From Beijerinckiaceae bacterium (GTDB lineage Bacteria > Pseudomonadota > Alphaproteobacteria > Rhizobiales > Beijerinckiaceae), in contig JAUXWZ010000196.1 of assembly GCA_030684835.1 (NCBI GenBank), forward strand, positions 31,529 through 95,528: 64,000 nucleotides of DNA, read 5' to 3'. Positions 55,156 through 64,000 of this stretch are shown here, one piece after another (positions within the stretch are counted from its first letter, which is position 1; each line of letters opens with the position of its first letter). The notes beneath the pieces were generated by a model. It worked only from the letters and a program-made list of their open reading frames with translations, ran no database searches and had not been told where the DNA came from. The position numbers were made by a program, and so were the translations under genes.

Positions 55156-58047
55156 ATGAACGCTGTCGTCATCGTTGAATCTCCGGCCAAGGCCAAGACG
55201 ATCAACAAGTATCTCGGCAAGGACTATGAGGTTTACGCCTCGTTTGGCCATGTGCGCGACCTACCGGCCAAGGATGGCTCCGTAGACCCGGAGCAAGACT
55301 TCGCGATGCAGTGGGAAGTGGACGGCAAGGCCGCCAAGCGGCTCGCCGACATCGCCCGCGCCGTCAAAGACGCCGACACCGTCATTCTCGCAACCGACCC
55401 TGACCGCGAGGGCGAGGCGATTTCCTGGCACGTCCTTGAAGTGCTGCGCGCCAAGCGCGTGCTGAAAGACAAGACCATCCAGCGGGTCGTCTTCAACGCC
55501 ATCACCAAGTCGGCCATTCTGGAAGCCATGCGCCACCCGCGCGAAATCGACGCCGGGTTGGTGGACGCCTATCTCGCCCGCCGCGCGCTCGATTATCTCG
55601 TCGGCTTCACGCTCTCGCCCGTGCTGTGGCGCAAGCTGCCGGGCGCCCGCTCGGCGGGCCGCGTCCAGTCCGTCGCGCTGCGACTGGTCTGCGACCGTGA
55701 GCTCGACATCGAGAAGTTTGTTTCGCGGGAATATTGGTCCATCGCCGCGCACCTGAAAACAAAGGACGCCGCGCCCTTCGTCGCGCGTCTGGTGGGCGCC
55801 GACGGCAAGCGTATTCAACGTCTGGACGTTGGCTCCGGCGATGAGGCGCAGGGCTTTCGCGATGCACTTGAACAGGCAAAGTTTAGCGTTGTCTCCGTGG
55901 AGGCCAAGCCCGCCAAGCGCCACCCGTGGGCGCCCTTCACCACATCAACGCTACAGCAGGAAGCCTCGCGCAAGCTGGGCTTCGCGCCCGCGCACACAAT
56001 GCGGGTCGCCCAGCGCTTATATGAAGGCGTCGATCTGGGCGGCGAGACGGTCGGCCTCATTACATATATGCGAACTGACGGCGTCGACGTTGCGCCGGAG
56101 GCCATTGGCGCCGCGCGCCGCGTGATCGAGAAGGAATACGGCCCGAAATACGTGCCGCAGGTTCCGCGCAAATATACGACCAAGCAAAAGAGCGCGCAGG
56201 AAGCGCATGAGGCCATTCGACCGACCGATCTTGGCCGCCTGCCGCGACAGCTTTCAAAAGTTCTCGAAAAAGATCAGCTGCGACTCTACGAACTCATCTG
56301 GACGCGCACGATCGCCAGCCAGATGGAATCGGCGGAGCTGCAACGCACGACTGTCGAAATCGCCGCCGACGTGAGCGGCGCGAAATATCAGCGCATTGAC
56401 CTTCGGGCGACCGGTCAGGTTGTGCGCTTCGACGGTTTCCTTGCGCTCTATCAGGAAGGCAAGGACGACGAGGAAGACGACGAGAGCGGCCGCCTTCCGC
56501 CGATGGCGCAAGGCGATGGGCTGACGCGCGAGAAAATTGAAACAGGGCAACATTTCACCGAGCCGCCGCCGCGTTTTACGGAAGCGACGCTGGTGAAGCG
56601 CATGGAAGAACTCGGCATCGGCCGTCCTTCCACCTACGCCTCAACGCTCGCGGTTTTGCGCGAACGCGATTACGTGCGCATCGACAAGAAGCGCCTGCAC
56701 CCCGAAGACAAGGGCCGTCTTGTCGTTGCGTTTCTCGAAAGCTTCTTCAAGCGATACGTGGAATATGATTTCACTGCGGGGCTGGAAGAAAAGCTCGATC
56801 TTGTCGCCAACAACGAGATCGACTGGAAAGAAGTGCTCCGCGACTTCTGGCGCGACTTCTCGGGCGCCGTCGACGACATCAAGGATTTGCGCACCACCGA
56901 GGTGCTCGACAATTTGAACGAGTTGCTCGGCCCACATATCTTCCCCAAAAAGGAAGACGGCAGCAGTCCGCGCGCGTGCCCCTCATGCGGGGATGGCCAA
57001 TTGTCGCTCAAGCTCGGCAAGTTTGGCGCCTTCGTGGGCTGTTCGAACTATCCTGAATGCCGCTACACGCGCACGCTTTCCCAACAGGCTACAGGCGAAA
57101 CCGGCGAAGGAAGCGACCGCCCCGGCGTGCGCGTGCTCGGCACCGATCCCGTGAGCGGGCTGGAAGTGACGCTGCGCGACGGGCGTTTCGGGCCTTATAT
57201 ACAATTGGGCGAAGGCGAGAAGCCGAAGCGTTCATCGCTGCCCAAGGGATTGAGCAAGGACGACGTGACGCTGGAAAAAGCGCTCGCCCTTCTCTCTCTG
57301 CCGCGCGAAGTGGCGAAACATCCCACTAGCGGCGAGCCTATTGTCGCGGGCATCGGCCGGTTCGGTCCTTACGTGCAGCACGGCAAGACCTACGCGAACA
57401 TCGGCCGTGACGACGACGTGCTCGAAATCGGCGCCAATCGCGCGATCGATCTCATCATTACAAAGGAACAGGGCGGCGGCGGCGCGGGCGGCCGCTTTGG
57501 TCAATCTGCGCCGGGCCGCGAATTGGGCGAACATCCCAAGGGCGGCAAGATCACCGTGAAGGCCGGCAAGTACGGCGCTTACGCCAATTGGGGCAAGGTC
57601 AACGCGACGTTGCCCAAGGACAAGACGCAGGACGCGATCACGCTGGAGGAAGCCATCGCGCTTCTCGACGCCAAGGCGGCGGGCGAAAGCGCAGACAGCG
57701 GCACGGTCCTCGGCGAGCATCCGGACGGCGGCACGATCACGCTGCGAGAAGGCCGGTTTGGCCCCTATGTGGCTGTCGGAAAAGTCTACGCCAATGTGCC
57801 GAAGTCGATGACGCCAGAGCAAGTGACGCTTGCCGACGCCATCGAATTTATCAACGAAAAGGGCGGGCCCGCAAAGGCCAAGGGAAAAGCGAAAGCCGGC
57901 GCGAAAAAGTCTGCTGCGAAGAAGTCGCCCGCCAAAAAGGCGGCCACAAAAAGCGCGTCGCCCGCCAAAAAGGCTCCAGCGAAAAAGTCTTCCGCCGCCA
58001 AGAAAGCGCCGGCCAAGAAGGCTGCAAAAAAAGCAGCGAAGACGTAA
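55156..58047 (+). CDS. topA: DNA topoisomerase I
   Basis: 963 aa from ATG 55156 (MNAVVIVESPAKAKTINKYL); a longer frame starts upstream without family match. TOPRIM with ATDPDREGEAISWH, SAGRVQSVALRLVC, catalytic Tyr304 in LITYMRTDGVD. One C4 zinc finger (CPSCG ... CSNYPEC), then four repeats such as GRFGPYIQLG, GRFGPYVQHG, GKYGAYANWG and GRFGPYVAVG. A tail of about 55 residues is Lys/Ala/Pro-rich (AKKSAAKKSPAKK) and H1-like, probably DNA-binding. Relaxes negative supercoils. Confidence 0.96.
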   Translation: MNAVVIVESPAKAKTINKYLGKDYEVYASFGHVRDLPAKDGSVDPEQDFAMQWEVDGKAAKRLADIARAVKDADTVILATDPDREGEAISWHVLEVLRAKRVLKDKTIQRVVFNAITKSAILEAMRHPREIDAGLVDAYLARRALDYLVGFTLSPVLWRKLPGARSAGRVQSVALRLVCDRELDIEKFVSREYWSIAAHLKTKDAAPFVARLVGADGKRIQRLDVGSGDEAQGFRDALEQAKFSVVSVEAKPAKRHPWAPFTTSTLQQEASRKLGFAPAHTMRVAQRLYEGVDLGGETVGLITYMRTDGVDVAPEAIGAARRVIEKEYGPKYVPQVPRKYTTKQKSAQEAHEAIRPTDLGRLPRQLSKVLEKDQLRLYELIWTRTIASQMESAELQRTTVEIAADVSGAKYQRIDLRATGQVVRFDGFLALYQEGKDDEEDDESGRLPPMAQGDGLTREKIETGQHFTEPPPRFTEATLVKRMEELGIGRPSTYASTLAVLRERDYVRIDKKRLHPEDKGRLVVAFLESFFKRYVEYDFTAGLEEKLDLVANNEIDWKEVLRDFWRDFSGAVDDIKDLRTTEVLDNLNELLGPHIFPKKEDGSSPRACPSCGDGQLSLKLGKFGAFVGCSNYPECRYTRTLSQQATGETGEGSDRPGVRVLGTDPVSGLEVTLRDGRFGPYIQLGEGEKPKRSSLPKGLSKDDVTLEKALALLSLPREVAKHPTSGEPIVAGIGRFGPYVQHGKTYANIGRDDDVLEIGANRAIDLIITKEQGGGGAGGRFGQSAPGRELGEHPKGGKITVKAGKYGAYANWGKVNATLPKDKTQDAITLEEAIALLDAKAAGESADSGTVLGEHPDGGTITLREGRFGPYVAVGKVYANVPKSMTPEQVTLADAIEFINEKGGPAKAKGKAKAGAKKSAAKKSPAKKAATKSASPAKKAPAKKSSAAKKAPAKKAAKKAAKT

Positions 58048-58078
58048 CGCCGCGCGCTTTATGTCTTTCATCGCATGT

Positions 58079-58110
58079 CGGATGAGGCGCGCAGTTGCGC
58101 ACCTCATCCG
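58079..58110 (+). terminator. Hairpin after topA
   Basis: CGGATGAGG (58079-58087) pairs with CCTCATCCG (58102-58110), with an inner GCGC-AGTT-GCGC stem and single bulges. It has no T-run; it starts 32 nt after the topA stop. Confidence 0.45.
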
Positions 58111-58160
58111 GAACTTACCCCCAGCAGCAGCGTTTCCAGTTGCCTGAAGGGTTGTTCATC

Positions 58161-58598
58161 ATGACCGAATATCTTGATCCGTTGAGGAAACTGCACACGG
58201 TTCTGATCGATAGCCGCAAGGGTTACGAGGAAGCGTTGACCGACGCAGACGGCAACGACATTGCGCCATTATTTCGCGAGATGATCAACCTTCGCGACGA
58301 GCATCACGCCGAGATCGACGCGCATGTGCGCGAGGCGGGCGAGACGCCCGACGAAAGCGGGTCTTTCCTCTCCGTCGTGCATCGAACCATCTTCAAGATT
58401 CGCGCGCTGGTGAACGCCAACGATAATACTGTGATTCCCGGCATGATCGATGGCGAAGAAAGAATTGTCACCTTTTACGATGACGTGCTGCGCAGCGCTC
58501 CCCCGCCCGCGGTCGCATCGACTCTTAATGGTCAGGTGATGAGGGTGCGCGAGCAAATCGCAAAGATGCAGGCCATGGACGCCAGCACGCACATTTAA
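58161..58598 (+). CDS. DUF2383 / PA2169-family four-helix protein
   Basis: 145 aa from ATG 58161. All-helical, with YLDPLRKLHTVLIDSRKGYEEA and FREMINLRDEHHAEIDAHV, then a segment FLSVVHRTIFKIRALV. It carries clusters of His, Glu and Asp (DEHHAE) typical of ferritin-like bundles. PA2169-type proteins are of unknown function, seen in stress contexts. Co-directional with topA and tex. Confidence 0.7.
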   Translation: MTEYLDPLRKLHTVLIDSRKGYEEALTDADGNDIAPLFREMINLRDEHHAEIDAHVREAGETPDESGSFLSVVHRTIFKIRALVNANDNTVIPGMIDGEERIVTFYDDVLRSAPPPAVASTLNGQVMRVREQIAKMQAMDASTHI

Positions 58599-58740
58599 AT
58601 CAACGCGGATTGGTGGGCGATATCGCCGCCATCCACAGAATCAGCTCTGTCATCCTTTGACGCAGGACCCATCGCCTCTCTAAATGCGAGTTGATACGGG
58701 CGTGTACTGGTTGCGTCGCGCCCCGGCTGGAGCAGAATTT

Positions 58741-61086
58741 ATGAAGTCGATCGCGTTGCGGATTGCGGAAGAACTTGGCGTTGCGGAACGTCAAGTCACC
58801 GCCACGGTGGAGCTTCTGGATGGAGGCGCGACTGTTCCGTTCGTTGCGCGCTACCGAAAAGAAGTCACGGGCGCACTGGACGACACGCAATTGCGCACGC
58901 TGGACGAGCGCCTGCGTTACTTGCGGGAGTTGGAAGACCGTCGCAAACAAATCCTCGACAGCGTCGACTCGCAAGGCAAGCTCGACGATGCGCTGCGCGC
59001 CAAGATATGGGACGCGGACAGCAAGGCGCGGCTGGAAGACATCTATCTTCCCTACAAGCCCAAGCGCCGCACGAAGGCGATGATTGCGCGCGAAGCGGGC
59101 CTTGAGCCTCTCGCCGACATGCTGATCAAAGACCCGGAGAACGATCCGCGCGAAACAAGCGCCAGCTACGTCGACGCAGCGAAGGGCATCGAGACCGTTG
59201 AGGCTGCGCTGGAAGGCGCGCGCGCAATTTTGGTGGAGCGGTTCTCCGAAGATTCAGAACTCATCGGTTCACTGCGCGAAGCCTTCTGGAGCGGCGGAAG
59301 GGCCGTGTCAAAAGTGCGCGCGGGCAAGGAAACTGCAGGCGCAAAATTTTCCGATTATTTTGATTTCGCCGAGCCGCTGCACAAGCTGCCGTCGCACCGC
59401 ATACTTGCGTTGTTTCGTGGCGAGAAGGAAGAATTTCTCGACATCGCGCTGGAGGCGGAACCTGATGCGCCAACGGATCGGCCCGGCCTGTTCGAGAACC
59501 GCATCGCAACCAAGTTCGGCATCGCGGACCTAGGTCGCCCCGCCGACAAGTGGCTGCGCGATTGCGTGCGTTATGCCTGGCGTTACCGCGTTCAATCATC
59601 GCTGTCAGTCGATTTGCGCGTGCGCCTTTTCCAGAACGCGGAAGATGACGCGGTGAAAATTTTCGCCGGTAACTTGCGCGATCTTCTGCTCGCCCCTCCT
59701 GCAGGCGCACGCGCGACGATGGGGCTCGATCCCGGGTTTCGCACGGGCGTGAAGGTGGCCGTTGTCGACTCCACCGGCAAGGTGCTCGATACATCGCCGA
59801 TCTATCCGCACGAGCCACAACGGCGCTGGGACGAGTCGATCACGATTCTTGCCGCCATGTGCGCGCGCCACAATGTCGATCTCGTCGCCATCGGTAATGG
59901 CACAGCCTCGCGCGAAACCGAAAAGCTCGTCATCGATCTCGTAAAAAAATATCCCGAGTTGAAGCTCACGAAGGCGATGGTGTCGGAAGCAGGCGCGTCG
60001 GTGTATTCAGCATCCGCCTTTGCATCCCAGGAATTGCCGAAACTCGACGTAACGCTGCGCGGCGCAGTCTCCATCGCAAGGCGCCTGCAAGACCCGCTCG
60101 CGGAGCTCGTCAAAATCGACCCCAAATCCATTGGCGTCGGCCAATATCAGCACGACATTGCAGAGCACAAACTTTCGCGCTCGCTGGATGCGGTAGTAGA
60201 AGATTGCGTGAACGCGGTGGGCGTGGACGTCAACACCGCTTCTGCGCCGCTGCTTGCGCGCGTGTCGGGAGTGGGGGAATCGCTGGCGCAGAACATCGTG
60301 CAGCATCGCGATGAGAACGGCGTGTTTCGCTCACGCACGGACCTGAAGAAAGTGCCGCGTCTGGGGCCCAAGGCGTTCGAGCAATGCGCGGGCTTCCTGC
60401 GCATCTTAGGCGGCGCCGATCCGCTGGATTCATCAAGCGTGCATCCAGAGGCCTATCCGGTCGTGCGCCGCATTATTGAGGCGACCAAGAGCGACATCAA
60501 GCTGCTGATTGGCGACGCGAAGACATTGCGCGGCCTGTCGCCACAGAAATTCACGGACGAGAAATTCGGCGTTCCCACCGTCACCGACATTCTGCGCGAA
60601 CTTGAAAAGCCGGGCCGCGATCCTCGCCCTGCGTTCAAGACGGCGGAATTCAAGGAAGGCGTCGAGACGCTGGATGATCTGCGCGCCGGCATGATCCTTG
60701 AGGGCGTCGTCACAAACGTCGCGGCGTTTGGCGCCTTCGTCGATATCGGTGTGCATCAGGACGGGCTCGTCCATATCTCGGCCATGTCGCGCACCTTTAT
60801 CAAGGACCCGCGCGAGGCGGCAAAGCCCGGCGACATCGTGAAGGTCAAGGTGATGGAAGTGGATAAGCCGCGCAAGCGAATCGCGCTGTCCATGCGGCTT
60901 GATGACGACGCGGCGCAAACGGCCCAGCGCGATGCAGGCCCCCGCCCGGCGCAGCGTCCCCAGCAAAACCGCGCGCCGCAATCGTCCCGCCCCGTCAACG
61001 AGGCAAGCAAGAGCGGTGGCGGCGGCGCGCTTGGGGGCGCGTTGGCGGAGGCGCTGGCGCGCGCGCAGTCGCAAAAGGGGCGCTGA
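58741..61086 (+). CDS. tex: Transcription accessory protein Tex
   Basis: 781 aa from ATG 58741 (GGAGC upstream). N-terminal helical Tex_N with [21 protein letters not shown], YqgF-like domain with [25 protein letters not shown], helix-hairpin-helix segment, and a C-terminal S1 domain [21 protein letters not shown] low-complexity Gln/Arg/Ala tail follows. Nucleic-acid-binding; role in transcription or RNA turnover. Followed by rnr 85 nt later. Confidence 0.94.
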   Translation: MKSIALRIAEELGVAERQVTATVELLDGGATVPFVARYRKEVTGALDDTQLRTLDERLRYLRELEDRRKQILDSVDSQGKLDDALRAKIWDADSKARLEDIYLPYKPKRRTKAMIAREAGLEPLADMLIKDPENDPRETSASYVDAAKGIETVEAALEGARAILVERFSEDSELIGSLREAFWSGGRAVSKVRAGKETAGAKFSDYFDFAEPLHKLPSHRILALFRGEKEEFLDIALEAEPDAPTDRPGLFENRIATKFGIADLGRPADKWLRDCVRYAWRYRVQSSLSVDLRVRLFQNAEDDAVKIFAGNLRDLLLAPPAGARATMGLDPGFRTGVKVAVVDSTGKVLDTSPIYPHEPQRRWDESITILAAMCARHNVDLVAIGNGTASRETEKLVIDLVKKYPELKLTKAMVSEAGASVYSASAFASQELPKLDVTLRGAVSIARRLQDPLAELVKIDPKSIGVGQYQHDIAEHKLSRSLDAVVEDCVNAVGVDVNTASAPLLARVSGVGESLAQNIVQHRDENGVFRSRTDLKKVPRLGPKAFEQCAGFLRILGGADPLDSSSVHPEAYPVVRRIIEATKSDIKLLIGDAKTLRGLSPQKFTDEKFGVPTVTDILRELEKPGRDPRPAFKTAEFKEGVETLDDLRAGMILEGVVTNVAAFGAFVDIGVHQDGLVHISAMSRTFIKDPREAAKPGDIVKVKVMEVDKPRKRIALSMRLDDDAAQTAQRDAGPRPAQRPQQNRAPQSSRPVNEASKSGGGGALGGALAEALARAQSQKGR

Positions 61087-61171
61087 CGCGACGACCGTCG
61101 CGCTGATAGAGTGAACCGGAAGGCCGGGCGCGGCGTTGCCGCCGCGCAGGCTCGCAGGAAGAAGGTTCGCC

Positions 61172-63544
61172 TTGGCCAAACCACCCGTCGCAGAAACGCC
61201 CCTCCCCACTCGCGAAGAGATTTTGGCCTTCATCGCCCGCGAGCGGGCCGCCGCTGTGCAGGAAGGGCGATCGCTTCCAAACAAGATTGGCAAGCGCGAA
61301 ATCGCTCGTGCGTTCGGCCTCAAGGGGGCGGACAAAATTCCGCTCAAGCGCATCCTGAAGGAGCTTGAGGCGGAGGGATCGGTTGAAAAGCGCGGGCGCA
61401 CGCTTCACAAGAAGGGTCAATTGCCAGCCGTCGTGCTGGCGGACATCACGGGCCGTGACACGGATGGCGAGCTTGTCGCGCAGCCGGTTGAATGGAACGA
61501 AGAAGAGCACGGAGCCGCGCCGCGCATCGCTATTTACACGCCCCGCAAACCGCGGCCCGGCGAGCCGGCTGCGGGAGTGGGCGACCGCGCACTTATCCGC
61601 ACCGAAATCAATCGCGATGCGCGCAAGGGCGAGCCGCAATACACCGGCCGCGTCGTCAAACTGCTGGCCAAGAACCGCCCGCAACAATTGGGCGTTTTCA
61701 AATCATTACCGCAGGGCGGCGGGCTTTTGCTGCCGATCGACAAGAAGAATCTTGATCGCGAACTTTCCATCCTTCCCGGCCATGAAGGCGACGCTCGCGA
61801 CGGCGATCTCGTCTCCGTGGACGTGGCGCCGGGCGGGCGCGGGCATCGGCCTGTCGCGAAGGTGAAAGAGCGCATCGGCGCCATCGACAACGAGCGCGCC
61901 ATTTCACAGATCGCGCTTTACACGCATGCGATTCCGCATGTTTTCCGCCCCGAAACGCTGGCGGAGGCCGAAAAGGCCAAGCCCGCGAAAATGCAGGCGG
62001 GCGGAATCACGCGCGAAGACTGGCGCGAATTGCCGCTTGTGACCATCGATCCCGCGGACGCGAAGGACCACGACGACGCGGTGCATGCACGCCCCGACGA
62101 CGACCTCGATAACGAGGGCGGCTTCGTGCTGACGGTCGCCATCGCCGATGTGGCTGCTTACGTCACGCCCGGCTCTGCGCTTGATCGCGAGGCGCTCGAC
62201 CGGGGCAATTCGGTTTACTTCCCCGACCGCGTCGTGCCGATGCTGCCCGAGCGCATCTCGAACGACCTTTGCTCGTTGCGGCCCGATGAAGATCGCCCGG
62301 CGATTGCGGTGCGCATGTTCATCACGAAGGACGGACGCAAGCTGCGCCACACCTTCCACCGCGTGATGATGCGCTCCGCCGCCAAGATCGCCTATCCGCA
62401 GGCGCAAGCCGCAATCGACGGATGGCCGGACGATCTCACCAAGCCGCTGCTTGAACCCGTTCTGAAGCCCTTGTGGGAGGCCTATCACGCGCTGCGCATC
62501 GCGCGCCGCCAGCGCGGGCCGCTCGAACTTGATTTGCCCGAGCGCAAGCTGCTCCTCACGCCCGAAGGCAAAGTCGACAAGGTTCTCACCCCGCCGCGCC
62601 TGGATGCGCACAAGCTCATTGAAGAGTTCATGGTGCTCGCCAATGTGGCGGCGGCGGAAATGCTGGAGAGCCGCGGACAGCCGCTTATCTATCGCGCGCA
62701 CGATGCGCCGTCGGTTGAGAAAGTACACGGCCTCAGCGAGTTTCTCGCGACTATCGACATCAAACTGGCGAAGGGTCAGGCGCTGCGGCCGGCGAATTTC
62801 AACGGCATCCTGGAGCGCGTGCGCGACACCGAGCACGAGCATCTTGTGAACGAGGTGGTGCTGCGCAGCCAGGCGCAGGCCGAATACGTGTCCGTCAATT
62901 ATGGGCACTTCGGCCTGAACCTGCAGCGGTATGCGCATTTCACGTCGCCGATCCGGCGCTACGCCGATCTCATTGTCCATCGCAGCCTCATCCGCGCATT
63001 GAAAGCGGGCGGCGATGGCCTGCCCAACATGGAGCCGGACGAGCTGGCCGAAATCGCCGCGCGCATCTCGGCTGCCGAGCGGCGCGCCATGACGGCGGAG
63101 CGTGAAACCAAGGATCGGCTCATCGCGACCTTCCTGTCCGAACAGGTTGGCGCGAGTTTCATGGGGCGCATCTCCGGGGTCATACGGTCCGGGCTTTTCG
63201 TGAAGCTTGCCGATACTGGGGCTGACGGCTTTGTGCCCGCGTCTACGTTGGGCAACGACTTCTTCAAGCACGAGGAACATCAGCACGCACTGGTGGGCTC
63301 GCGGACCGGCGAAACCTATCGCATGGGCGACGTTGTCGAGGTCCGGCTGGTGGAAGCTGCGCCGTTTGCAGGCGCGTTGCGCTTTGAGATCCTGAGCGAA
63401 GGGCGCTCCCGCACGCGCGGCGCTGCGACGAAATCGCGCAAGCCTACGGGCCGCGACAAGAAGCCATCTTCCCGCAACAAGGTCGCACGACCACATTCAT
63501 CGGGAGGCGCCGGTTCGAACGGGAATCGTGGACGGCGACGCTAG
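61172..63544 (+). CDS. rnr: Ribonuclease R
   Basis: 790 aa from TTG 61172, chosen because AGGAAGAAGG lies just upstream and MAKPPVAETPLPTREEIL is the usual alphaproteobacterial start. RNB domain with TIDPADAKDHDDAVHA (catalytic Asp cluster), AIADVAAYVTPGS and HFTSPIRRYADLIVHR. C-terminal S1 domain (GRISGVIRSGLFVKLADTGADG) and a basic tail. 3'-5' exonuclease on structured RNA; takes part in trans-translation with SmpB. Confidence 0.95.
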   Translation: MAKPPVAETPLPTREEILAFIARERAAAVQEGRSLPNKIGKREIARAFGLKGADKIPLKRILKELEAEGSVEKRGRTLHKKGQLPAVVLADITGRDTDGELVAQPVEWNEEEHGAAPRIAIYTPRKPRPGEPAAGVGDRALIRTEINRDARKGEPQYTGRVVKLLAKNRPQQLGVFKSLPQGGGLLLPIDKKNLDRELSILPGHEGDARDGDLVSVDVAPGGRGHRPVAKVKERIGAIDNERAISQIALYTHAIPHVFRPETLAEAEKAKPAKMQAGGITREDWRELPLVTIDPADAKDHDDAVHARPDDDLDNEGGFVLTVAIADVAAYVTPGSALDREALDRGNSVYFPDRVVPMLPERISNDLCSLRPDEDRPAIAVRMFITKDGRKLRHTFHRVMMRSAAKIAYPQAQAAIDGWPDDLTKPLLEPVLKPLWEAYHALRIARRQRGPLELDLPERKLLLTPEGKVDKVLTPPRLDAHKLIEEFMVLANVAAAEMLESRGQPLIYRAHDAPSVEKVHGLSEFLATIDIKLAKGQALRPANFNGILERVRDTEHEHLVNEVVLRSQAQAEYVSVNYGHFGLNLQRYAHFTSPIRRYADLIVHRSLIRALKAGGDGLPNMEPDELAEIAARISAAERRAMTAERETKDRLIATFLSEQVGASFMGRISGVIRSGLFVKLADTGADGFVPASTLGNDFFKHEEHQHALVGSRTGETYRMGDVVEVRLVEAAPFAGALRFEILSEGRSRTRGAATKSRKPTGRDKKPSSRNKVARPHSSGGAGSNGNRGRRR

Positions 63545-63555
63545 CGGAGAAATTT

Positions 63556-64000
63556 ATGACATTGGCGAGAGACACGCGTCAGGAGGCAACCGCCTCCCCG
63601 GACGAGGCTGACCGCCCACGCTGGCCGGCGATCCGCCGTGGTTTCGCGGGGCGCTGCCCGCAGTGCGGCGAAGGCAAGATTTTTCGGGCCTACCTGAAGG
63701 TAAACGACGCCTGCCCCTCGTGCGGCGAGGAGTTTCACCATCAGCGGGCAGATGATGCGCCGCCCTATCTGACCATTTTCATCGTCGGACACGTCGTCGC
63801 AGCCATGTTGATGATTGCTGACGACCAATGGCCGCAACTCGACATGTGGATTCACATGATCCTCTGGCCGCTGGTGGCGATTCTCATGTCGCTATGGCTC
63901 CTGCCTGGAATCAAGGGGGCCTTGATCAGCTATCAATGGGCGCTCAGGATGCACGGATTCGCCACGACGCTTCCGTCCGTGGCCAGCCGTAGCAAACCAA
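63556..64000 (+). CDS. DUF983 zinc-ribbon membrane protein (3' end beyond window)
   Basis: Starts at ATG 63556 with GGAGA upstream and stays open to the window edge (148 codons). The CxxC pairs GRCPQCGEG and DACPSCGEEF form a zinc ribbon, followed by two TMs (IFIVGHVVAAMLMI, MILWPLVAILMSLWLLPG) and a short C-terminal part. DUF983 membrane protein, role unknown; adjacency to rnr is common in Hyphomicrobiales. Nearly complete. Confidence 0.9.
   Translation, partial: MTLARDTRQEATASPDEADRPRWPAIRRGFAGRCPQCGEGKIFRAYLKVNDACPSCGEEFHHQRADDAPPYLTIFIVGHVVAAMLMIADDQWPQLDMWIHMILWPLVAILMSLWLLPGIKGALISYQWALRMHGFATTLPSVASRSKP

Noticed and set aside
61904..63496. Long open frame (530 codons) antisense to rnr
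   Set aside because: It mirrors a GC-rich gene with all RNase R motifs on the + strand; its own translation shows no domain and is Arg/His-rich, as expected for an antisense shadow.

Overview
The window comes from a GC-rich alphaproteobacterium, most likely in the Hyphomicrobiales (Rhizobiales). This is inferred from gene content and order: pdxJ-acpS-lepB-rnc-era, rel-rpoZ, the divergent dapA-smpB / lytic transglycosylase pair, pyrB-pyrC-plsY-dprA beside topA, and rnr followed by DUF983. A GGGTCAAGCCC-type intergenic palindrome and an NrsF-type anti-sigma factor also fit. No species is claimed.

Layout. (1) 1-2474: a metal-stress locus. A DUF692/MNIO enzyme (BufB, cut by the window edge) and its four-cysteine DUF2282 substrate (BufA1) lie divergent to an ECF sigma factor and its NrsF anti-sigma factor. 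This matches the recently described bufferin type of modified, metal-binding peptide. (2) 2479-13252: a leftward housekeeping block covering stringent response, RNA polymerase omega, an ABC exporter, vitamin B6, acyl-carrier-protein activation, signal peptidase, RNase III, Era, an MFS transporter and an esterase. (3) 13253-21027: NYN protein, family 5 uracil-DNA glycosylase, Tat-exported superoxide dismutase, smpB-dapA, lytic transglycosylase, alpha/beta hydrolase. (4) 21297-36980: tRNA-Ser(GCT), then an accessory stretch. It holds DUF1501/DUF1800, exported MsrA and MsrB, a decayed gene, an exported carboxymuconolactone-decarboxylase-like protein with a TctC-type binding protein, a GGDEF-EAL protein, a MetA_deg-like beta-barrel, small exported proteins, an SbtA/SbtB bicarbonate-transporter pair and a PQQ-type sugar dehydrogenase. 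(5) 37164-40940: a circularly permuted ATP-grasp/Alpha-E fusion, a transglutaminase and a small proline-rich exported protein. (6) 41158-49579: a histone H1-like protein, then gatC-gatA-egtB-egtD-gatB, so ergothioneine genes sit inside the amidotransferase set; ruvX and two small proteins follow. (7) 49576-64000: dprA, plsY, a pyrC homologue lacking its metal-binding HxH, pyrB, a second TctC-type protein, topA with a lysine/alanine tail, DUF2383, tex, rnr and a truncated DUF983 gene.

The point of greatest interest is the bufferin-like locus at the left edge. It carries an ECF-type promoter candidate in front of bufA and a cysteine pair in NrsF with the spacing reported in Caulobacter. Next come the ATP-grasp/Alpha-E/transglutaminase set, the SbtAB pair outside an obvious autotrophic context, and the nested ergothioneine genes. 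All statements rest on reading the sequence; no database search was run.
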